Of a DNA stretch of 64,000 bases, positions 1 through 8,580 are shown in pieces. This stretch comes from Thalassospira lohafexi (GTDB lineage: Bacteria > Pseudomonadota > Alphaproteobacteria > Rhodospirillales > Thalassospiraceae): NCBI RefSeq assembly GCF_002844275.1, contig NZ_NXGX01000007.1, positions 124,001-188,000 on the forward strand. Reading direction: 5' to 3'. A program made the translations under genes and the position numbers. The notes under the pieces were generated by a model that was not told the DNA's origin, did not search any database, and saw nothing but the letters and a program-made list of their open reading frames with translations. The first letter of the stretch is position 1. Each line of letters opens with the position of its first letter.

Positions 1-1892
1 CATTCAATCATTTGGCCTTGTTTGTCTTCGAAGCTGATAGTGTGGAGCTGATTGCCCGGTTCATTATCCCGTCACGGATCATAAGCTATAGCTTTGCCTT
101 GGGTTTTGTTCTGCTGTCCTTGCGCAACCATTATCGCCAGTCATATCTTGCCAGTTCGGCCAAAAGTGAATTTCTGGCAACCATGAGCCACGAAATTCGC
201 ACACCGCTCAATGGTGTCCTCGGGCTTGCGCAATTGCTCCATGACACACGTCTTGATAACGATCAGCGCGAACGGGTTGATGGTATTTTGTCATCGGGCA
301 GGGCGTTGATGGCTTTGCTCAATGATATTCTCGATATGAGCAAGATCGAGTCTGGTCGTGTCGAACTCGAGAACCGGTCATTTTATCCGTCCGACGTGAC
401 GTTCGATTTAAAAAACTTTGTCGGAACCATCGCGACGGAAAAGAGTCTGTCGGTGATTTGCAAAGATGAGGTCCTTCAGAACCTTGTCTTTTGGGGAGAT
501 GAAGTCCGCCTGCGTCAGATCTTATGGAACCTGTTGTCCAATGCGGTGAAATTTACCCGCAAAGGCTCGGTTCGCCTTGAAATCAATAAAATAGATCCGA
601 ATCAAAAGCCTGAAGAAGGTGTGCGTAGCCTTCGGGACGGCGAGATGCTGTATCATTTCGCGGTGATCGACACCGGTATCGGAATAGCGCAGGAACGGCT
701 GACTCAGATTTTTGCACCTTTCTCTCAGGCCGATAATTCGACAATGCGTCAATATGGTGGAACCGGGCTTGGGCTTTCGATTGCCTTTAGCCTGACGGAG
801 CTTATGGGCGGTAAAATGACGGTTAGCAGTGTTGAACGGCAAGGAACGCGGTTTGACCTTTGGCTTCCATTCAAGACCGAAATCGAAAGCACTGAAAACC
901 ATCCACATTACGAGAAAGTTGTCGATGACGGCGGTACTGTCTTGGCCGGTGCGCGGGTTCTTGTCGTCGAAGACAACGAAATCAATGCCAAGGTCATTGC
1001 GGCAATGATCAAGCGGCATGATTTGATCGTTGAAGTCGTACCCAACGGTCGCGAAGCTGTTCAGGCATTTCGTAATAATGACTATGACATCATCCTGATG
1101 GATGCACATATGCCGGTTCTTGATGGCGAGGGTGCGACCCGCCATATCCGTGAACTTGAACGGTTTTCAGGAGGTTTGCGCATTCCGATTATTTGTGTGA
1201 CGGCAGATGCCTTTAACGACCGGCATCGCGATTTTCTGGCGGCGGGGATGGATGATGTCCTGACCAAGCCGGTGGAAGAACGTAAACTTTACAGCACACT
1301 TTTGAGGTTCCTGCGCAACCGTCCACGTATTTCTCCCCGCTTGGAAAGCGATCAGGTTGATGTGGTTCCCTTGGAACTCGCATTGCAGCCCAAGGCGCCG
1401 ACTGAACGAGCAACTGATACCAAAACACCGGATGCATCCGATGATGCAGCTTTGGGTGACATGTCATCAATAAAGGACCATATACCGAACTCGGATGGCG
1501 AAACTGCTGATAATATTGATGATGACCAACGCAGTGCGGACAAAGAGACAATAATGAATTTGATTGATAACAGCCGGTTCGATGAAATGTGTTCAGCGCT
1601 CGGAAAAGATCAATTTTCGATGCTGATTAATCTTTTGCCTGCATCCTATCAGGAAGAACGCGTCAAGATCGTTGAGGCGATCAATAGCGGCGATCGCGAA
1701 GCTCTGCGCCGGGCCGCACACACCATTAAGGGCATGGCGGGAAACCTTGCAGCACAGAAGCTGGCAGACGATGCGCGTGAACTTGAAAAATATGACGGTG
1801 CATTTGATGATGCAATTCATGCCCGTATTGCCGAGCTTGATAAACTGGCGGAAGACACGATTGCTGAAATGCATGCAGCATTGCGTGTTTGA
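1..1892 (+). CDS. Hybrid sensor histidine kinase / response regulator with Hpt domain (5' partial)
   Basis: The frame is open to the left edge, so the N-terminus lies outside the window; a TTG at 12 is only the first possible start inside it. The visible part begins with the end of a membrane region (about residues 18-37, counted from 12). Next comes the dimerisation/phosphoacceptor helix [10 protein letters not shown] with His60, then a HATPase domain with DTGIGI and GGTGLGLS boxes. A receiver domain follows with VVEDNEIN, phosphoacceptor Asp364 in LMDAHMP and the LTKPVEE lysine. The C-terminal Hpt domain has His570 in AHTIKGMAG. This is the full ArcB/BarA-type phosphorelay order His-Asp-His. 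The signal sensed cannot be told because the sensor part is missing. No partner regulator is nearby, and a convergent terminator follows. Confidence 0.93.
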   Translation, partial: FNHLALFVFEADSVELIARFIIPSRIISYSFALGFVLLSLRNHYRQSYLASSAKSEFLATMSHEIRTPLNGVLGLAQLLHDTRLDNDQRERVDGILSSGRALMALLNDILDMSKIESGRVELENRSFYPSDVTFDLKNFVGTIATEKSLSVICKDEVLQNLVFWGDEVRLRQILWNLLSNAVKFTRKGSVRLEINKIDPNQKPEEGVRSLRDGEMLYHFAVIDTGIGIAQERLTQIFAPFSQADNSTMRQYGGTGLGLSIAFSLTELMGGKMTVSSVERQGTRFDLWLPFKTEIESTENHPHYEKVVDDGGTVLAGARVLVVEDNEINAKVIAAMIKRHDLIVEVVPNGREAVQAFRNNDYDIILMDAHMPVLDGEGATRHIRELERFSGGLRIPIICVTADAFNDRHRDFLAAGMDDVLTKPVEERKLYSTLLRFLRNRPRISPRLESDQVDVVPLELALQPKAPTERATDTKTPDASDDAALGDMSSIKDHIPNSDGETADNIDDDQRSADKETIMNLIDNSRFDEMCSALGKDQFSMLINLLPASYQEERVKIVEAINSGDREALRRAAHTIKGMAGNLAAQKLADDARELEKYDGAFDDAIHARIAELDKLAEDTIAEMHAALRV

Positions 1893-1952
1893 TCAAGACG
1901 GCGTTTGACGCGCTGTACCAGAAATACGGATATGAATGCTGTTGCAGGATTT

Positions 1953-1984
1953 AGGAGGGTGGATCATTGCCACCCTCCTTTTTA
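1953..1984. terminator. Terminator between convergent genes
   Basis: A 9-bp perfect stem GGAGGGTGG/CCACCCTCC with a 7-nt loop is followed by a run of T on the plus strand. It ends the histidine-kinase gene and lies just before the stop of the minus-strand M24 gene. Confidence 0.85.
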
Positions 1985-1993
1985 GTGTCGGAC

Positions 1994-3145
1994 CTAACGG
2001 GTGATCAGGTCATGGCCGTGGCGTGAGACGCTTTCATTGCCGGTTTCCGTCACGATGACCGAATGACCGGGGCACATCGCAATCCCGCTGTCGCTGTCCA
2101 TCAGGATCATGTGCAGGAAGAAAACCATGCCCGGTTCGGCAATGACCGGGTTGCCGTGATAAAACATAGGCCAATCCATCCAGTTCGGGGCAAATGTCGT
2201 CCCCATTGAATAGCCGCAGGCATTCAGGCGGTGATCCTTCATGCCGCCAGCATCGCAAACACGCGCATAGGCATCAAAAACCTTGCCGATCGGCTCGCCC
2301 GGGCGCAGGGCCTCGCGGCAGGCGGCCAAGGCATCGGTTGCGACCTTATGCATTTCGATATGACGAGGCAGGGCATCGCCGACCGGAATGGTGCGCATCA
2401 TTGCCGCGTGATAATGGCGATAGGCCCCAGCCCATTCGAGCGTGATTTGATCGGTGTTGGCAATATGTTTGCGGCCCGTGAAATAGCGGCACAAAAGTGC
2501 GTCGCGACCCGCACCAATGATAAATTCATTGCCCGGATAATCTCCGCCACCGGCAAATATCGCACCTTGCATGGCAGCAAGAATATCGCCTTCGAATGCA
2601 CCGGCATGAACGGTCGAAAGGGCGGCATCCCATGCGTCATCGGCAAGGCTGGCTGCGGTGCGAATATAGTCAAGTTCTGCCGGGCTTTTGACAACGCGCA
2701 ATCCCGAAACAAGCCGCGATGCATCTTCAAGCTGGCAGAAGCCATCAAGTGCGGATTCCAGTTTCTTGCCATTGGCCGCAGTCAGGCCGTACGCCTCATA
2801 CTCAACACCAAGTTTTTTGCCAGAACAGCCAAACTCGGCAAGCATGTCGCGCAATTGCACAGCCGGGTTTACATCCGGTCCATCAACCCAGATACGAATG
2901 TCTTCGATGTCAGATGTGTGTTGTGCCTGACGAAGGTCTGGTGCACGGGTGATCAGGGCAACCTTTCCATCCGCACCCAGATACAGACATTGAAAGAAAA
3001 CATAGCCGAAGGTGTCATATCCGGTCAGATAGAACATGCTTTCCTGACGAAACATCAGGATCCCATCGAGCCCCGATTTTTCAAGTTTTTCAATGGTACG
3101 CGCGCGACGGGTTGCGAGTTCCTGACGTTCAAAATGCAATGCCAT
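1994..3145 (-). CDS. M24 family creatinase/ectoine-hydrolase-like hydrolase
   Basis: A 383-residue protein with the two-domain creatinase/prolidase layout: an N-terminal creatinase_N part (GLDGILMFRQESMFYLTGY) and a C-terminal pita-bread domain. The start at 3145 was chosen because AGGGG stands 10 nt upstream; a TTG at 3175 has no ribosome site. True M24 peptidases bind two metals through Asp, Asp, His, Glu, Glu. Here the region that should carry the two Asp reads LEWAGAYRHYHAAMMRT, with Glu and His in their places, and the later His/Glu positions also look changed. This resembles the metal-free creatinase branch, which includes ectoine hydrolase DoeA/EutD. No ectoine or creatine genes are adjacent, so the substrate stays open. 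Confidence 0.75.
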   Translation of the reverse strand: MALHFERQELATRRARTIEKLEKSGLDGILMFRQESMFYLTGYDTFGYVFFQCLYLGADGKVALITRAPDLRQAQHTSDIEDIRIWVDGPDVNPAVQLRDMLAEFGCSGKKLGVEYEAYGLTAANGKKLESALDGFCQLEDASRLVSGLRVVKSPAELDYIRTAASLADDAWDAALSTVHAGAFEGDILAAMQGAIFAGGGDYPGNEFIIGAGRDALLCRYFTGRKHIANTDQITLEWAGAYRHYHAAMMRTIPVGDALPRHIEMHKVATDALAACREALRPGEPIGKVFDAYARVCDAGGMKDHRLNACGYSMGTTFAPNWMDWPMFYHGNPVIAEPGMVFFLHMILMDSDSGIAMCPGHSVIVTETGNESVSRHGHDLITR

Positions 3146-3434
3146 AGACTGAGCCCCTGATGATGTCTTTGCCAAAAGCTAACAGAGAATTCGCACGTCA
3201 AATAGAAAAATAAACGTTTCAACGATAAAATAATGACAAATCGTTTCTGTTGATGGGAAGTAACTTTTTTTGTTGTTTTTCATCTGATGCTTAAGCTGCT
3301 TGGCACCAAAAACTAAGATGTGGGCAATAGACATTCCTGCACGGTTGCCTACATGAAAGATAACGGCACGTTTTCTATCGTGGGAAAAAGCTCGTGCCGC
3401 CTACGCTCAGGACCATCCCATAAAGGAGGTTAAA

Positions 3435-3635
3435 GTGGCGAGCTTGAAAAAATTCTCAGGCGAGAGTGACGTGCATACGCCAGCCTATCGACGCAGGAAT
3501 GCCCCCGCCTATGAGAACTGGCGACGCGACGATTTGTATCATCTGGCGCAGAAGCGTGGCATCGAAAACCGTGCGGACATGAGCAATGAAGAACTCGTAC
3601 GCGCATTAAGCAGCGTACAAAACAGTTTGTCCTAA
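3435..3635 (+). CDS. Small Rho-N/SAP-like domain protein
   Basis: A 66-residue protein started by GTG with a strong ribosome site AAAGGAGG just upstream. The C-terminal half (WRRDDLYHLAQKRGIEN...MSNEELVRALSS) has the helix pattern of the Rho termination factor N-terminal / SAP-like domain, a small nucleic-acid-binding fold often found in short free-standing proteins. The N-terminal part is basic and probably disordered. Function unknown; RNA or DNA binding is inferred from the domain only. Confidence 0.65.
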   Translation: MASLKKFSGESDVHTPAYRRRNAPAYENWRRDDLYHLAQKRGIENRADMSNEELVRALSSVQNSLS

Positions 3636-3762
3636 AGCCTGTGAGCATCTGGTTTCAGTCGGGGCTTTTATAACGCTTTGATGAAATTGTCCGGTCGACC
3701 TTGTCGGGGTTGTATGGCGTGACTTACCTTTCAGTAGTCTTGGTTTTTGAAAGGTGACAGCT

Positions 3763-4488
3763 GTGAAACCGGTATTGGTCGTATCGCATCGGGGTGACAA
3801 TTTAAGTGCGCCGGAGAATACACTTGCCAGCGCACAAAAGGCGGTGGCGGCCGGGGCCGATTATATCGAGTTTGACGTGCGCCAATCTGCCGATGGCGTT
3901 TTGTATGTCATGCACGATGACACAGTTGACAGAACCACCAATGGCACCGGCCTTATTGCCGAAATGACCAGTGAGCAGATTGATGGCCTTGATGCGGGGA
4001 GTTGGTTTTCACCGGATTTCGCTGGCGAGAAGGTGCCGCGTCTGGACGACTTTCTCGGTCGCATCAAAGGGCTTTGCAAAATCTATTGCGAGATTAAAGA
4101 AGCCGATGTTCCCGCGGTGATCAAAATGCTGCGGAACTTCGGGTCGCCAGATGATTCCTTCCTGGGATCATTTTCTGCCGAAATTCGCCAAGAATACCGA
4201 ACCATTGCACCAGAAATCCGCCGCAACATCCAGTTGCATGTCGCAGGATCACTTGAAAAAGCCATCCATCATGAACAGGGCCATATATTCGAGTTTCTTG
4301 AAAGCAACATCACGCGTGACGATGTTCTAGAGGCCAAAAAACGTGGCCTTGAAACGATGATTTTCATCGATACCCCAAATACCGAACTGTTTGCTGAACT
4401 GGTGCGATGGCAGGTTGACTATGTTAATCTTGATCATGCCGCGCTTTTTCGGGCTGTACAGCAAGAAGTTCTGCTGGAAATGCAATAA
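3763..4488 (+). CDS. Glycerophosphodiester phosphodiesterase
   Basis: Cytosolic-type GDPD of about 241 residues. It would split glycerophosphodiesters from phospholipid breakdown into glycerol-3-phosphate and an alcohol. Seen motifs: SHRGDNLSAPENT near the N-terminus (catalytic His-Arg and the first Glu), IEFDVRQSADGV, and MHDDTVDRTTNGTG (second catalytic His). No signal peptide is visible. GTG at 3763 is preferred because GAAAGG (3749-3754) lies 8 nt upstream; the in-frame GTG at 3754 overlaps that ribosome site. A hairpin with a T run follows the stop. Confidence 0.88.
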   Translation: MKPVLVVSHRGDNLSAPENTLASAQKAVAAGADYIEFDVRQSADGVLYVMHDDTVDRTTNGTGLIAEMTSEQIDGLDAGSWFSPDFAGEKVPRLDDFLGRIKGLCKIYCEIKEADVPAVIKMLRNFGSPDDSFLGSFSAEIRQEYRTIAPEIRRNIQLHVAGSLEKAIHHEQGHIFEFLESNITRDDVLEAKKRGLETMIFIDTPNTELFAELVRWQVDYVNLDHAALFRAVQQEVLLEMQ

Positions 4489-4490
4489 AT

Positions 4491-4512
4491 CAGCAGTTTG
4501 AACTGCTGTTTT
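4491..4512 (+). terminator. Hairpin terminator after the GDPD gene
   Basis: CAGCAGTT and AACTGCTG form a perfect inverted repeat just after the stop codon, followed by TTTT. Confidence 0.6.
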
Positions 4513-4689
4513 CCGATACCATGGAATGGTTTCCCAATCCCAAACTGTGAAATGCACAGTATCACGCGTTACAATCGACAGTTAACACGCTGGCGGGTTT
4601 GACCTGCTGGCGGGAATTGTCTATTGGATGCCCAATCGGATGGCGTGGTCTTGTGCGTGCTGTTGATCTGTTTGTTCTGGGGGTGAGAC

Positions 4690-5829
4690 GTGCGGTTTTC
4701 TTTGCTGTGCCTGATGTGTGGGGTTGTGTTGTCATGGGGTATGCCAGCTTTTGCTCAGGCCAATGATACTGTTCAAACGTCTGATCGGGTGCGTGTTGCC
4801 TTTATCAATCCAGGCTATGGTGATCGTGGCTTCTGGAAGGATGTCCGCGATACAATGCAGGTTGCCGCAGATCAGTTTGGATTTGATCTGTTCGTCTTTG
4901 ACAGTAACCGTGACCAAAAAAAGATGATCGATAGTGCTCAGAGCGCTTTCGATATGAACCCACCCGCCGATTACATCATTGCCGTCAACGAACATCAGCA
5001 AGGCTCACGCATTGTTCTGGAAGCCGAGAAACGCAGCATTCCAGTCATCATGCTGCTCAATGGTCTGACCAAGCCGCAGAAAGAAAACATCGCTCAGGTA
5101 ACCGGGGATGTGTCGGGACTGATTTTCACCCTGACGCCTGACAATGAGCGGGCAGGGTTTGAAATTGCACAGTCTTTGATCGATGGGGTGCGCTTATCGC
5201 ATACCGGTGGCCTGCCACGAACAATTTGCCTGCTGTCGATTGCCGGGGATCGGCACACGCCTGCGTCCCTTCAACGGCTTGAAGGCCTTGATCTTGCCCT
5301 CAAACAATTTCCTGTTTTGAATGAAAAACGTCGTTTGGTTGCCAATTGGTCTTTTGATGAGGCGTATCGTCAAACTGCGGCCTGGATTGCTGGTGACCAA
5401 TGCCTTGACGCTGTCTGGGCGGCAAATGACGATATTGCACTTGGCGCGATTGCCGCGATTGAAAAGGCTGGTATGACCGCGGGCAAAGATGTGTTTGTTG
5501 GTGGCCTGAATTGGTCGGAAAAAGGCATGCAAAATGTTGCCATTGGGAAAATGACCATGACCCATGGAGGGCACTTTCTTGCCGGCGCGTGGGTGATGGT
5601 TTTGCTAAATGATTATATCGCAGGCGTTGAAATGCTCCACGATCATCCAGAGATATCGTTTAGGATGGAGGCGATTAATCAAGGAAACCTTGCGCATTTC
5701 GAACGCATCTTTGGTACGCGAGATTGGAAAAATATCGATTTTTCCCAGTTCAGCCTTGAACATCAGACCTCGGGACGTGACTATTACTTTGGTGTAGAAG
5801 GTTTGGCTCACGCTCTTTCTAAAGACTAA
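4690..5829 (+). CDS. Periplasmic sugar-binding-type (Peripla_BP_4-like) solute-binding protein
   Basis: 379 residues with a clear signal peptide (hydrophobic residues 4-18, cleavage near AFA-QA at 22/23). The mature part has the ribose/LuxP-type fold: RVRVAFINPGYGDRGFWKDV, DLFVFDSNRDQKKMI, PADYIIAVNEHQQG, and AVWAANDDIALGAIAAIEKAG near the C-terminus. The start is GTG with GGGGGTGAG upstream. No ABC permease or ATPase gene is near. A transmembrane diguanylate cyclase gene starts 46 nt after its stop, so it more likely works as the ligand-binding subunit of a receptor than in transport. Known precedents for such pairs are LuxP-LuxQ and NspS-MbaA in Vibrio. The ligand is unknown. Confidence 0.85.
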   Translation: MRFSLLCLMCGVVLSWGMPAFAQANDTVQTSDRVRVAFINPGYGDRGFWKDVRDTMQVAADQFGFDLFVFDSNRDQKKMIDSAQSAFDMNPPADYIIAVNEHQQGSRIVLEAEKRSIPVIMLLNGLTKPQKENIAQVTGDVSGLIFTLTPDNERAGFEIAQSLIDGVRLSHTGGLPRTICLLSIAGDRHTPASLQRLEGLDLALKQFPVLNEKRRLVANWSFDEAYRQTAAWIAGDQCLDAVWAANDDIALGAIAAIEKAGMTAGKDVFVGGLNWSEKGMQNVAIGKMTMTHGGHFLAGAWVMVLLNDYIAGVEMLHDHPEISFRMEAINQGNLAHFERIFGTRDWKNIDFSQFSLEHQTSGRDYYFGVEGLAHALSKD

Positions 5830-5874
5830 ATAACCTATCCCAAGATACATGGCAGGAAAGAAAAGGATACTGGA

Positions 5875-7332
5875 GTGGTGCTTCAACCCGATGACAAGCA
5901 TGATGATGCGCTGGCCGGATTGAAGCTGGGCAGTACCATTGCGGCGCGTCAGTTGAAGTATTCCTTATTTCTTGCCGCGATCCTTGGCCTCCTGATCACG
6001 GCGTTTCAGGCCTACAATGACTATGGGTGGCTGTACGGCGTATATACGCAGGCCAATCAGCGCACAATCGCCAGCAACGTGCCTGTTGCAACGGAAGTTC
6101 TTAATAAAAGTGATCGTGAACTTGCCGATGTGATGGCGCGCGGAATGCTCAACCAAAGATCGATTGCGCGGATTACGCTTACGGACGCAGAGCACGGTAT
6201 TTTCTTTGAGAAAAAGCGCCCATTGGGACAGATACCGGCATCGCGGTGGGCAGAAAAGCTGTTTGGTGGGCTTCAGACTGTTGTCATTCCCGTGCGCGAT
6301 CCAGATTCGCAATCTGCAACAGTCAGCGGTGAAATGATCATTGAGCTGAATCCGCAGGTCTATGTTTCAAGCTTTATGTCGCGTGTCGCCTGGTCATTCC
6401 TAAGCAATATGATCCTTGCTGTCATGATGGCCATGGCCATGGCCTTTGCTGCGATGAGCTATTACGTGTTTTCCCGGCCGCTTGTGCATCTTGGTGATTA
6501 TATCATCAAGGCGGACCCAACCGATTACGACCGTCCGATGGAAATGCCCCCGCATCATCGCCACGACGATGAAATTCAATTGTTGGGGTCGGTTACGGTT
6601 GGCTTGTTTGGGATGATCCGTGGGCAAGTTGGCCAGTTGCGCCGTGCACGCGACGAATTGCAGGACGCCAACGTCAATCTTGAAGCCAGAGTACAGCAAC
6701 GCACAGAGGAACTAAAAGATGCGATGCAAAAACTTGAAGTTCTGGCATCGACTGATCCGCTGACGGGGCTTCCAAACCGGCGGGCTTATCTTGTGCGTCT
6801 TGAAGAAGCCATCTCTGTCTGGCGCCGTCGTGATACACCGATGTCGGTTATCCTGCTTGATATCGACCGGTTCAAGAACTTCAATGACACCCACGGCCAT
6901 CAGGCTGGCGATGCTGTACTTGTTGCCTTGGCAACATCAATGAAGGCGACATTGCGCGATATTGATTTGCCTGCCCGCATGGGCGGCGAGGAATTTGCTG
7001 TTCTTTTGCCGGGCGAAGAAATGGACGGTGCTATGAAACTTGCCGAACGCTTGCGTGCGGAGTTTGAGAAATCATACGTCAGTTATGGTGGGAACAAACT
7101 TTCATATACCGCGAGTTTTGGTGTGGCGGGGCTTCCATCGAGTGCCAGTGCGGCAGCACTTGATGCCAAGGTTGTTCGCAATCTGGACGCGCTCAAATCC
7201 CGCGAGAACAGCGATATCTCAGCTCTGATTTATTCGCTGGCGGACCGTGCGCTGTATAATGCCAAGGAAACCGGTCGCAATCGCTGTGTCCTGACCGATT
7301 TCGAGATGCTTTTCGAACAGATCAACGCATGA
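5875..7332 (+). CDS. Membrane-bound diguanylate cyclase with periplasmic sensor region
   Basis: 485 residues. TM1 is about 28-48 and TM2 about 173-197, enclosing a periplasmic region of about 125 residues. After TM2 come a HAMP-like stretch and a coiled coil (about 243-290, with RDELQDANVNLEARVQQRTEEL). The GGDEF domain has STDPLTGLPNRRA, DIDRFKNFNDTHGHQAGD and active-site GGEEF at 370-374. The inhibitory I-site RxxD is intact (Arg361 to Asp364, five residues before the motif), so feedback by c-di-GMP is expected. It probably starts at GTG 5875 or 5878. It is likely co-transcribed with the binding-protein gene just upstream, which would act on the periplasmic region. Confidence 0.9.
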   Translation: MVLQPDDKHDDALAGLKLGSTIAARQLKYSLFLAAILGLLITAFQAYNDYGWLYGVYTQANQRTIASNVPVATEVLNKSDRELADVMARGMLNQRSIARITLTDAEHGIFFEKKRPLGQIPASRWAEKLFGGLQTVVIPVRDPDSQSATVSGEMIIELNPQVYVSSFMSRVAWSFLSNMILAVMMAMAMAFAAMSYYVFSRPLVHLGDYIIKADPTDYDRPMEMPPHHRHDDEIQLLGSVTVGLFGMIRGQVGQLRRARDELQDANVNLEARVQQRTEELKDAMQKLEVLASTDPLTGLPNRRAYLVRLEEAISVWRRRDTPMSVILLDIDRFKNFNDTHGHQAGDAVLVALATSMKATLRDIDLPARMGGEEFAVLLPGEEMDGAMKLAERLRAEFEKSYVSYGGNKLSYTASFGVAGLPSSASAAALDAKVVRNLDALKSRENSDISALIYSLADRALYNAKETGRNRCVLTDFEMLFEQINA

Positions 7333-7412
7333 TCTGTCTTATACCTAAGCACCGTTGAAATCATAATTTCTGAAATGCTCGGCGTGGTACTTGGGGAGCT
7401 GATGCCTCCGGG

Positions 7413-8576
7413 TTACTGACGTCCGTCGTCATTACCCTGTCGCGAGATGCGAATATCGCGGTGGATGGACACACTCATCAAAAGGCCAAAGCTGACCAGA
7501 ATGGTCATCATTACGGTGCCACCATAAGACACCAACGGTAAAGGCACGCCAACAACCGGGATCAGCCCCATGACCATCGCGATGTTGATGAAGACATACA
7601 AAAAGAATGTCGATGTCACCCCAATGGCAACCATACGGCCAAATTGATTACGACAACGAAGCGCAATCACATAGCCATAGGTAATGACCAGGGCATAAAG
7701 CATTAGTAAGGCAAGGCCACCAACAAGACCGAATTCTTCGCCAAGCATGGTAAAGATAAAGTCGGTCTGCTTTTCAGGCAGGAAGTTAAGGTGGCTTTGT
7801 GACCCAAGCATGAACCCCTTGCCAAACAGGCCGCCTGACCCCAAAGCAATCTTTGATTGGGTAATGTGATACCCCGCACCCAAGGGATCATTTTCCGGAT
7901 TCATAAACGTCAGGACACGGTTCTTCTGATAGTCACGCAGGAATTGCCAGCCGATCGGAATGGCGGCAAGCGCACTGCCCAGAATGAGGCCAAATTTCCA
8001 CATCCGAACCCCGGCAAGCCAGAAGATCACGCCGCCGCCAGCAACCAGCAGCAACGCGGTTCCAAGGTCAGGCTGGCGCAGCACAAGGGCTGCCGGGGCC
8101 AGCACCATCAAAAGAGGGGGAAGCAGCAATGTAATGCGCCCGGTTTCCTCAACTGTGAGGCCATGGAAATAACGTGCCAAGGCCAGAACCAACGAGATTT
8201 TCATCAGTTCGGATGGTTGCAGCTGGAAAAAGCCAAGGTTGATCCAGCGCTGTGCACCCATGCCGATATCGCCTTTGATTTCGACCCCGACAAGCAGCAC
8301 AAGGGCGACAAAGTAGGACAGATAGGCCAGCTTGAGCCAGATGCGGATATCGGTTATCGCGATGATGATCATCAAGGCCGCACCAATGCCAAAACGCATC
8401 ATCTGACGTTCTGCCCATGGCTCAAGCGATCCGTTTGCTGCCGAATACAGCATGGCAAACCCGATCCCCGAAAGCGCCGTGATCAAGGCAACCAGTGTCC
8501 AGTTCAGGAGTAAGAGACGGCGTCCGATTGGAACGTAGTCTGGGTCTTCACCAATGCGATATTTGCTAAACGGCAT
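7413..8576 (-). CDS. rodA: Rod-shape peptidoglycan glycosyltransferase RodA
   Basis: 387-residue SEDS family polymerase with about ten membrane segments. It makes glycan strands from lipid II for cell elongation, paired with PBP2. The family signatures are present: the QPSELMKI loop, the LRQPDLGTALLLVAGG stretch, KQTDFIFTMLGEEFGL and the C-terminal PLPLVSYGGT motif. It is the last gene of the mre-mrd operon; its start is 4 nt after the mrdA stop. No frameshift or truncation is seen. Confidence 0.96.
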   Translation of the reverse strand: MPFSKYRIGEDPDYVPIGRRLLLLNWTLVALITALSGIGFAMLYSAANGSLEPWAERQMMRFGIGAALMIIIAITDIRIWLKLAYLSYFVALVLLVGVEIKGDIGMGAQRWINLGFFQLQPSELMKISLVLALARYFHGLTVEETGRITLLLPPLLMVLAPAALVLRQPDLGTALLLVAGGGVIFWLAGVRMWKFGLILGSALAAIPIGWQFLRDYQKNRVLTFMNPENDPLGAGYHITQSKIALGSGGLFGKGFMLGSQSHLNFLPEKQTDFIFTMLGEEFGLVGGLALLMLYALVITYGYVIALRCRNQFGRMVAIGVTSTFFLYVFINIAMVMGLIPVVGVPLPLVSYGGTVMMTILVSFGLLMSVSIHRDIRISRQGNDDGRQ

Positions 8577-8580
8577 GTGA

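Noticed and set aside
2231-3160. 309-codon frame antisense to the M24 gene
   Set aside because: A shadow frame; the minus-strand protein has clear family motifs and this one has none.
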